Part shown: positions 16,195-22,949 of the stretch, piece by piece | How the letters are laid out: each line of letters starts with the position of its first letter | Numbering within the stretch: the first letter of the stretch is position 1 | Origin: Slackia heliotrinireducens DSM 20476 | Lineage (GTDB): Bacteria > Actinomycetota > Coriobacteriia > Coriobacteriales > Eggerthellaceae | Reading direction: 5' to 3' | DNA: 64,000 bases | Assembly: GCF_000023885.1 (NCBI RefSeq) | Contig: NC_013165.1 | Coordinates: 558,001 to 622,000, forward strand | The notes under the pieces: model-generated | Database searches by the model: none | What the model was told of the DNA's origin: nothing | Seen by the model: the letters and a program-made list of their open reading frames with translations, nothing else | Position numbers and translations under genes: made by a program

Positions 16195-17013
16195 ATGGCT
16201 TCCAAAGAGCTCCAAGCGAAATACGAGATCCTGAAAACCGAGCTGCGCCGGATGGGTTCGGTGGCCGTGGCGTTTTCGGGGGGCGTCGATTCGACGCTGC
16301 TCACGAAGGTCGCCCACGACGTGTTGGGCGATGCAGCCGTCGCCGTGACGGCGCACCCCTGCGTCATGCCGGACCGTGAGCTTGACGAGGCCAAGGCCTT
16401 TTGCGCCGGCGAAGGCATCCGCCAGGTGGTCGTCGAAACCGATGTGTTCGCCATCGAAGGGTTCGCCCAGAATCCGCCCGACCGTTGCTACCTATGCAAG
16501 AAGGCTCTGTTCAATCAGATTATGGATGCGGCCGCCGCTGCCGGTGCGGTGCACGTGGTCGAGGGCTCCAACATGGACGACTTGGGGGACTACCGTCCCG
16601 GTATGCGGGCCTTGGAGGAAATGGGTGTCGAAAGCCCGTTGCGTACGGCGGAGCTCACCAAGGCAGAAATCCGCGAACTCTCTCGTGAGCTGGGGCTTCC
16701 TACGTGGAGCAAGCCGTCGTTCGCTTGTTTGGCCTCGCGATTCGTGTACGGGGAGGAAATCACCCGGGAGAAGCTTGATCGGGTGGGCGCCGCGGAACAG
16801 TTCGTCATGGACCAGGGGTTCGCCCAAGTTCGCGTCAGGATGCATGGCGACATGGCCCGCATCGAGGTGCCCGAACAGGACGTGGCGCGCATCGCCGCAG
16901 AGCCGCTACGCGCGCGCATCGCCGAACGTCTTCGCGGGCTCGGGTTCTCCTATGTGACGCTTGACTTGGCAGGATACCGTACCGGCAGCATGAACGAGAC
17001 GCTGCGGCCGTAA
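16195..17013 (+). CDS. larE: LarE-type ATP-dependent sacrificial sulfur transferase
   Basis: 272 residues from the ATG at 16195. An ATG at 16189 sits only 2 nt from GAAGGA and is less likely. The PP-loop is VAVAFSGGVDSTLLTKVA. PDRCYLCKKALF and KPSFACLASRF match LarE, the last containing the Cys that donates its sulfur in single-use LarE proteins. The family builds the nickel-pincer cofactor of lactate racemase and related enzymes with LarB and LarC. Neither partner is in this window. It lies just downstream of the SRAP gene and may be cotranscribed with it. Confidence 0.88.
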   Translation: MASKELQAKYEILKTELRRMGSVAVAFSGGVDSTLLTKVAHDVLGDAAVAVTAHPCVMPDRELDEAKAFCAGEGIRQVVVETDVFAIEGFAQNPPDRCYLCKKALFNQIMDAAAAAGAVHVVEGSNMDDLGDYRPGMRALEEMGVESPLRTAELTKAEIRELSRELGLPTWSKPSFACLASRFVYGEEITREKLDRVGAAEQFVMDQGFAQVRVRMHGDMARIEVPEQDVARIAAEPLRARIAERLRGLGFSYVTLDLAGYRTGSMNETLRP

Positions 17014-17207
17014 GTCGTGCCGTATCCGCCAGGCGGACGTTTCCAAATAAGGGGCTTCGATGCGGAAACGCAGATTGCGTTGCGTAACGCAAGGCCAACG
17101 GTTCTGTGGCATCGGGTATATGTGCAGTATAGTGGCGGTATGCAGAAGTATTGCGACGCATCGGCGGGGCCGGACCTTCCCGATGCAGCGTGAGAAAGGT
17201 AACCACT

Positions 17208-18413
17208 ATGAACGTCAGTTTCTTCTCCATGGCCTGGCAGGACGTGAAAAGCTCGCCGCGTTGGTTCGCCACAGCGCTGAAACTTGCCCTTGTGCAGATG
17301 ATCCCCGTGTTCGGATCCATGGTGTCCGAAGGCTATATCTACGGTTGGGCGCGCGAGGCTGCCTGGAACATCCATAAGCCCATGCCCACAGCCGTCTTCC
17401 ATAACGAAGACGGCACGCTGTACAAGCGCGGCGCCTTCATCTGGGTGTACGCCCTGGTATTGGGTCTCATCACCGTGGTTTTGTCCGAACTGGGCAGCGT
17501 AATCATGGGGTCGGGGGACAACGCGGCGCTTGCCGCCATCGGGCTTCTGATTTCCCTGGCCACCTTCGCCCTGGGTATTTTCCTACAGCTGTTCGTATGG
17601 ACCGGCAGCATGCGCATCGCCCTGTACAACACCCTGGGCTCCGGCTTCCAGCTGAACCGCCTGTGGAACATGATCAAGCGTGAAAGCAGCGGCATCATCC
17701 GCATTCTTATCACGTACTTCCTGGTATCTTTGGCCGTCGGTTTCATCATGGGCATTCTGCTGATGCCGATTGTCATCGGCGTGATCGCAGCCGGAGTCGG
17801 CAGCGTAGACGTGCTGGCGACTGCGGACGAATTCGCCATCTTCGGCACCATCCTGGGTGCCGGCGCCATGGCAACCATCCTGCTGATCGTCTGGGCGTTC
17901 GTGCTTATGGTCGCCACGGTCATCCTCGAGCTGGTTTCGGTTCGCGCCATCGGTTATTGGACCAGCCAGTTCGACGTGGCCATGTGGGGTGCCGAGCGGG
18001 CGCCGATGCCGTTCGAGACCGGCGCTCCTTTGGGGCAGACGTATTCCGCGGCGTATCAGCAGTACCAGCAGCCGGTGCAGACCTACCAGCAGCCAACCGC
18101 CCAGCCGTCGTACCAGACGCCCATGGCGCAGCAGAATCCGCAGGCCCAGCCTGTGCAGCAGCAGTATCAGGCGCCGGTGGCGCAGCCTCAGGTTGTCGAA
18201 CAGCCCGCGGCGGATCAGCCCTACCATCCTGCGCCCGCCGAACCGCCTGTGCAGCCGCTGGAGCCTGTGGCCCAGCAGGCCGTCCAGTCTCTGGATGGAG
18301 CCGCCGATCCGGTTCAGCCTGCAGCACCTGAAGCTCCTGCTCCCGCCGAGCCCGCTCAGCCTGCAGCGCCTGAGCAGCCCGCCGACGCGGCCGACGACGC
18401 AGATCAGAGGTAG
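17208..18413 (+). CDS. DUF4013-like membrane protein with Gln/Pro-rich tail
   Basis: 401 residues from the ATG at 17208 after AGAAAGG. The first 265 residues hold several membrane segments (WVYALVLGLITVVLSELG, LAAIGLLISLATFALGIFL, LVSLAVGFIMGILLMPIVIG, TILLIVWAFVLMVATVILEL), matching the DUF4013 pattern. The last 130 are low-complexity and rich in Gln, Pro and Ala (YQQYQQPVQTYQQ and PAAPE repeats), probably disordered. Function unknown. It ends 3 nt before the next gene, so the two are translationally close. Confidence 0.82.
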   Translation: MNVSFFSMAWQDVKSSPRWFATALKLALVQMIPVFGSMVSEGYIYGWAREAAWNIHKPMPTAVFHNEDGTLYKRGAFIWVYALVLGLITVVLSELGSVIMGSGDNAALAAIGLLISLATFALGIFLQLFVWTGSMRIALYNTLGSGFQLNRLWNMIKRESSGIIRILITYFLVSLAVGFIMGILLMPIVIGVIAAGVGSVDVLATADEFAIFGTILGAGAMATILLIVWAFVLMVATVILELVSVRAIGYWTSQFDVAMWGAERAPMPFETGAPLGQTYSAAYQQYQQPVQTYQQPTAQPSYQTPMAQQNPQAQPVQQQYQAPVAQPQVVEQPAADQPYHPAPAEPPVQPLEPVAQQAVQSLDGAADPVQPAAPEAPAPAEPAQPAAPEQPADAADDADQR

Positions 18414-18416
18414 ACC

Positions 18417-19634
18417 ATGCCTCTCGCACCAAACCAGAATCCCGCCCTTCCTGAAGGGGAGGGCGGGCGCACCATGCTCGAACGCATGAACGGCGGCCGG
18501 CACGCCCGACTGTCCGAGTGGAGCATGCCCCACATCTCGCTTCCCGCACAATCCCGCGTCGTTGACTTGGGATGCGGCGGCGGCGCCAACGTGGCGCGCC
18601 TGCTGGGCATGCAGCCCGAAGGCACCGTGGCCGGCTTGGACTATTCTCCCTTGAGCATCGAGATGTCCAAGGAGACGAACGCCGAAGCCATCGCGCAGGG
18701 GCGGTGCACCATCGTCCAGGGCGACGTGTCGGCGCTGCCGTTTGAGGACGGCGCCTTCGACGTGGCCACCGCTTTCGAAACCGTATATTTCTGGCCGAAC
18801 ATCTCGCAGGCGTTCGGCGAGGTGTTCCGCACTCTTGCCGACGACGGCGTGTTCATGGTCGCCAACGAGGTGGACGGATCGCTTCAGTCGGATTACGATG
18901 TGCTGGAGCAGGTCGAAGGCATGAGCATGTACGCCCCCGACCAGCTGGAAGCTTTCATGAGGGGCGCCGGATTCACGGACGTCCAGGTCGACGTTCACCC
19001 CGACGAGCGTTGGACCGTTGTTATCGGGCATAAACGCGTTGCCAGCGAAGGAGCAGCCATGAGCCTTAACGAACTCTACCGCACGTGCCGGACCTACCGC
19101 CTGTTCAAGCAGGATCCGCTTCCCGAGGGCCTGATGGGCGACATTATGGAGAACGTCCGCATAGCCTCGTGCGCGTCCAACGCCCAGAGCCTGAACTACA
19201 TCGTGGTGACCGACCCCGACATGGTGGCGAAGATGCAGCCGCTGGTGGCTTGGGCGGCCTATCTGCCCCGCGACGTGGCCAATCCCCGTCCGGGCGAGGA
19301 GCCCGTGGCGTTCATCGTTGTGGTGAAGAAGGAAGGTTCCGGACGCTTCGCCGACGTGGACGCGGGCATTGTGGCGAACACCATCGCAACCACGGCATGG
19401 GAGGCCGGCGTCGGCAGCTGCATTATGGCCGCCATCAGGCGCAAGGCACTCGCCGAGCTGTTGGATGTGGCCGAGAACGACGAAGTACTGCTTGCCGTGG
19501 CGCTGGGTTATCCCGCTCACACCAGCACCATCGTCGATATGCCCGAAAGCGGATCGGTCGAATACACCGTCGACGACGACCGCAACTACTACGTTCCGAA
19601 GCGCGCGCTTGAGGACATCGCCCGATTCGTCTAA
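18417..19634 (+). CDS. SAM methyltransferase-nitroreductase fusion
   Basis: 405 residues. The first half is a class I methyltransferase: SAM loop VVDLGCGGGANVARLL at about 48-63, and GDVSALPFEDGAFDVATAFE. The second half, from about residue 215 (MSLNELYRTCRTYRLFKQDP), is an FMN-dependent nitroreductase-fold domain ending near LAVALGYPAHTST. The boundary has a strong internal ribosome site and ATG, so the second domain could also be made alone. The two parts look like formerly separate genes joined by loss of a stop codon. The substrate of neither domain can be assigned. Confidence 0.82.
   Translation: MPLAPNQNPALPEGEGGRTMLERMNGGRHARLSEWSMPHISLPAQSRVVDLGCGGGANVARLLGMQPEGTVAGLDYSPLSIEMSKETNAEAIAQGRCTIVQGDVSALPFEDGAFDVATAFETVYFWPNISQAFGEVFRTLADDGVFMVANEVDGSLQSDYDVLEQVEGMSMYAPDQLEAFMRGAGFTDVQVDVHPDERWTVVIGHKRVASEGAAMSLNELYRTCRTYRLFKQDPLPEGLMGDIMENVRIASCASNAQSLNYIVVTDPDMVAKMQPLVAWAAYLPRDVANPRPGEEPVAFIVVVKKEGSGRFADVDAGIVANTIATTAWEAGVGSCIMAAIRRKALAELLDVAENDEVLLAVALGYPAHTSTIVDMPESGSVEYTVDDDRNYYVPKRALEDIARFV
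19047..19061 (+). promoter_or_regulatory. Internal ribosome binding site and ATG at the domain boundary
   Basis: GAAGGAG (19047-19053) lies 5 nt before an in-frame ATG at 19059, exactly where the nitroreductase-like domain begins. Initiation here would give a separate 191-residue protein from the same message. Confidence 0.6.
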
Positions 19635-19670
19635 CCTGACCAGCGGTTTCGTCTGTATTCCGAGCTTTCG

Positions 19671-19705
19671 AAGAGCCGGATGCCCGTACGGGGTCCGGCT
19701 CTTTT
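19671..19705 (+). terminator. Terminator after the methyltransferase-nitroreductase gene
   Basis: AGAGCCGGA pairs with TCCGGCTCT across a 13-nt loop, followed by TTT. It separates this gene from the FemAB-ATP-grasp gene. Confidence 0.8.
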
Positions 19706-19830
19706 CGACTCACGGGGCACTAGGCCGCACGCCTGGGTTTCTGTTAGCTTGGCGCAGTTCCGCCGCCTGCAGCAAGGTCGCGGTACAATGATTGCTTACC
19801 TGTCCGACTCCGTTTCATGGGAGCTCACGT

Positions 19831-22092
19831 ATGATGAATGTGAAGGACATATCCTTCGACGAACTTACCGCTCACGCCGCCAGGCTTGGGCTTGCCTTGC
19901 CTATCGAGCAGACCGAAGTGTGGGCCCGCTATCAGGAAACGATTCCCGGTCGCACGCCTTGGGGCGTAATCGCCGTGTGCGTGGGGGACACCCCCATCGC
20001 CTTCGCGTCCCTGTTCAAGTACGCCATGCGCGGCTACACGTTCCTGCGTTCGCACCATGGCCTGCTGTGGGCCTACGAGCCCTCCGAACAGGAGGAGCGT
20101 GACGCGCTTGAGGCCGTGGCGAAACACGTGCATGCCCGGGAGCGCGGCTTGGCGTTCATTCGTTTCGGGGTGCTGCATGACCTGGACATATGCCGTCCAG
20201 TGCTTTCATCCATCCCATACGACACCACCGTGGTAATGGACATTTCCGGCGACCAGGACGAAATTATCGGCCGCATGAAGAAACGCGGCCGCCGCGACGT
20301 GCGCAAAGCGCTGCGTGAAAGCCCCATCGTCTGCACCGACGAAACCGAAGCGGGCATGCAGGACTTTTCCGAGTACTACGACGTCATGCGCGAAACCGCC
20401 GAGCGCGACGGGTTCTCGCCGTCACCCATGAGCGACTACCAGGACATGCTGCGCATTCTGGGGCCCGACCACGTCCGCCTGTTTGTTGGCCGCATCGAAG
20501 GCAAGGTTGTGAATTGGGAAATCGACACCATGAACGACGGCCATGCGGTGCGCTACTACGCCGCCAGCCGCAGCGAGTTCGCGCGTCTGCTGGTGGCCGA
20601 CCGCCTGCTGCTGCACGCCTGCGTGGAGCTGTCCCGCCTGGGATGCACCACTTTGGACCACATGGGCATGGGCAGCGACGCCTTCCCAGGTCTGAACAGC
20701 CTCAATACCTTCAAGACGAAATTCAGCGAGAACGTGGCGCACGTGGCGCCCGACCGCGACCTTCCGCTTCGAAAGGGGTTCTATACCATGCTGAGCACTG
20801 CCAAATCCACCGTCGCGAGCCATCGCGAGAAGGCTGCCGCCGAAGCGGCCGCGCCCGCCGCGAAGGGTCCCCGCGAAGATTTGATCTCCGTCATCATCGG
20901 CGGCGACATCGGAGCCTACGCCCTGGGCCGCGAGATGCATGAGGCCTTCGGCATCAAGAGCATCTGCCTGGCATCCGCTCCCATCGGAGCCATCAGCCAT
21001 TCGAAGATCTTCGACGTAAAGTTCATCGAGCGCATCAGCCCCGAAAACATCATTGCGGCGGCCACCGAGATCGCCGAGGCCAATCCGGACAAGAGCATCT
21101 TCCTGTACGGCAACACCGATTCCACCATTGTGGCCATCAACGGCGCCCAGGACCGTCTGCCCGCCAACGTGTACAGCCCCGTGCCGCCTAACGACGTGGT
21201 TGAGCAGGTGTCCGACAAGGTCACCTTCCATACGCTGTGCCAGAACGTGGGTATCGACGTGCCCAAGACCGAAGTGGTCAAACTGGCCGGCACCGACGCC
21301 ATTCCCGCATCCGAAATCCCCTTCCCGTCGGTGGCCAAGCCGGCCGCCTCGGCGAAGTACGACCACCTGTACGCCAAGGGCTTCAAGAAGGTCTATTACG
21401 TACATGAGCAGGCAGAACTCGACCAGCTGTGGAAGGATCTGCGTGAGGTCGGCTTCGAAGGCGACTTTTTGGTGCAGGAGCTCATCGGCGGCGACGACAC
21501 CTGGATGGACTCGCTGTCGCTTTACGTTGCCGAAGACGGAACACCCATCATGTTCGGCTCCTCCCAGGTGCTTCTGGAAGATCACGCGCCCACCATGCTG
21601 GGCAATCCCGTGGCCATGATCACACGCCCCATGCCCGAGCATTGGGAAAAGGCGGCGCGCCTGCTTACCAGCATAGGCTACAAGGGCTTCTGCAATATCG
21701 ACATCAAGCGCGACCCAGCCACCGGGCGCGTGCTGTTCCTGGATCTGAACCCCCGCATCGGACGCAATTCCTATTACAACTGCGCTGCGGGCGTCAACCC
21801 CATGGAGGTGGCGGTGCTCGACCTGATCGACCATGCGGCCGCCAAGCGGTACGAGGTCAAGGAGCGCATCCTGTATACCCTGGTGCCCCTGTCGCTATTG
21901 GACGACCGCTACCTGTCGCCTGAACTGGTGGCCGAGGTCAACCAGCTTAAGGCCGAGGGCAAGGTCTTCGACCCGCAGCGCTACGACAAGGACGCCGGTA
22001 TCCGCCGCATGATTGACGTCGAGCTTACGGAACGCAACCAGATCCGCAAGTTCGGCCAGTTCTACCCGAAGGCAACCGAGACCTCGTTCTAG
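19831..22092 (+). CDS. FemAB-like aminoacyltransferase fused to an ATP-grasp ligase
   Basis: 753 residues from the ATG at 19831 (GGAG 7 nt upstream; another ATG follows at once). Residues 1 to about 325 are a FemAB/MurM-type GNAT domain (IEQTEVWARYQE, IIGRMKKRGRRDVRKAL, VRYYAASRSEFARL, NTFKTKF). These enzymes use aminoacyl-tRNA to add cross-bridge residues to peptidoglycan precursors. After an Ala-rich linker (about 327-347), residues 348-753 are an ATP-grasp carboxylate-amine ligase (SVIIGGDIGAYALGREM, SVAKPAAS, LDLNPRIGRNSYY), reminiscent of D-aspartate ligase. One protein may thus combine two ways of building peptidoglycan side branches. The substrate is unknown. A thioesterase gene follows 21 bp later. 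Confidence 0.82.
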   Translation: MMNVKDISFDELTAHAARLGLALPIEQTEVWARYQETIPGRTPWGVIAVCVGDTPIAFASLFKYAMRGYTFLRSHHGLLWAYEPSEQEERDALEAVAKHVHARERGLAFIRFGVLHDLDICRPVLSSIPYDTTVVMDISGDQDEIIGRMKKRGRRDVRKALRESPIVCTDETEAGMQDFSEYYDVMRETAERDGFSPSPMSDYQDMLRILGPDHVRLFVGRIEGKVVNWEIDTMNDGHAVRYYAASRSEFARLLVADRLLLHACVELSRLGCTTLDHMGMGSDAFPGLNSLNTFKTKFSENVAHVAPDRDLPLRKGFYTMLSTAKSTVASHREKAAAEAAAPAAKGPREDLISVIIGGDIGAYALGREMHEAFGIKSICLASAPIGAISHSKIFDVKFIERISPENIIAAATEIAEANPDKSIFLYGNTDSTIVAINGAQDRLPANVYSPVPPNDVVEQVSDKVTFHTLCQNVGIDVPKTEVVKLAGTDAIPASEIPFPSVAKPAASAKYDHLYAKGFKKVYYVHEQAELDQLWKDLREVGFEGDFLVQELIGGDDTWMDSLSLYVAEDGTPIMFGSSQVLLEDHAPTMLGNPVAMITRPMPEHWEKAARLLTSIGYKGFCNIDIKRDPATGRVLFLDLNPRIGRNSYYNCAAGVNPMEVAVLDLIDHAAAKRYEVKERILYTLVPLSLLDDRYLSPELVAEVNQLKAEGKVFDPQRYDKDAGIRRMIDVELTERNQIRKFGQFYPKATETSF

Positions 22093-22113
22093 TCGCAACC
22101 GAAAGGATGCCGC

Positions 22114-22551
22114 ATGCCCCAGCTCGACCTGACCAATGCCGCTCTTCCCGAAGGTGCCACCCTCGAAGAGGTGCAGGCTGTGTTCGTTCGCGACCGCTTC
22201 GCGCAGACCGCCTGCAACGAACCGGAGATCCTTATCGCCGAGAAGGGCCACGCCAAGGTGCGCATGGACGTAACAGAGGACCACGTCAACGTGAAGCGGA
22301 CCGTCATGGGCGGCGCCATGTTCACGCTGGCGGACTACGCCTTCGCCATCGCATCCTGCATCGGCCAGGCGCCCACGGTGTCAGTAACCTCCACTATCGA
22401 GTTTCTGAACGCCGGCACCGGCAACGAGATGTATGCGGAATGCACGATGGACAAGATGGGCCGCAGCATGTGCTACGCCGATGTCAAAGTGACCGACGAG
22501 AACGACCGCGTGCTGGCCATCGTGAAGATGACCGGGTACCGCCTAGGCTAA
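22114..22551 (+). CDS. PaaI-type hotdog thioesterase
   Basis: 145 residues. A single hotdog fold of the PaaI/YdiI group, with the core KRTVMGGAMFTLADYAFAIA and the strand SVTSTIEFLNAG. Relatives hydrolyse acyl- or phenylacetyl-CoA thioesters. The start follows AAAGGA. The 3' 255 bp of the gene plus its terminator are repeated, 97-98% identical, at 25729-26050 on the far side of the adhesin gene. The last residues differ between copies (ending Leu-Gly here, Leu-Lys there). Confidence 0.88.
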   Translation: MPQLDLTNAALPEGATLEEVQAVFVRDRFAQTACNEPEILIAEKGHAKVRMDVTEDHVNVKRTVMGGAMFTLADYAFAIASCIGQAPTVSVTSTIEFLNAGTGNEMYAECTMDKMGRSMCYADVKVTDENDRVLAIVKMTGYRLG

Positions 22552-22618
22552 CGGCTCCTATTCCGCAACCCGAACACCGATCAGCAGCCCCGCAGCCGCG
22601 GGGTTGCTGCTTTTTGGG
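22297..22618 (+). repeat. 322-bp direct repeat, copy A
   Basis: Matches 25729-26050 in the same orientation at a constant offset of 3432 bp, with about 8 mismatches, six of them clustered around the stop codon. It covers codons 62-145 of the thioesterase gene and its terminator. The two copies bracket the adhesin gene. Recombination between them would release a 3432-bp circle and leave one intact thioesterase gene. Confidence 0.93.
22582..22615 (+). terminator. Terminator of the thioesterase gene (copy A)
   Basis: AGCAGCCCCGC and GCGGGGTTGCT form a long stem with an AGCC loop, followed by GCTTTTT. Confidence 0.88.
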
Positions 22619-22745
22619 ACAAAGGGGACAGTCCCCATTGTCCCACTAGACACATCGAGGGATAGGGGGCGGTTCCCCTCCCTTTGCCCCAATTGCATAA
22701 AGAACGATACCGATGTGTCAAAAGGAAACGTACCTATTGACACAT
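22616..22745 (+). repeat. Cluster of three short inverted repeats upstream of the adhesin gene
   Basis: Hairpin 1: GGGACA and GGGGAC (22616-22629) pair with GTCCCC and TGTCCC (22631-22644). Hairpin 2: AGGGG (22664-22668) with CCCCT (22675-22679). Hairpin 3: ATGTGTCAA (22713-22721) with TTGACACAT (22737-22745), perfect. They look like a compound intergenic repeat. The TTGACA within the last arm could also be a -35 box, but no good -10 follows. Nothing else is recognised between 22746 and the adhesin start. Confidence 0.6.
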
Positions 22746-22949
22746 TGCCGACACGGTGGGGCATGTCTGTTGTGTGGTGTTTTGCCCGGTTGGGCGCACG
22801 CTACGAATGGCGGGGTTGGTGAGCGATTCGTATCCCTTTGGTAATTACTCTTGTTTGCGGGCTACGCATGCAGGCTGGTCCGCAGGGCATGGCGAGCGCC
22901 TAAAACAGACGCGAAGCCAGGGGTAAAAAAGACCACAACGGAGGAATAC

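Noticed and set aside
17583-19520. 645-codon minus-strand frame across the DUF4013 and fusion genes
   Set aside because: Low-complexity Arg/Gly/His-rich product, no ribosome site, fully overlapping two recognised plus-strand genes.
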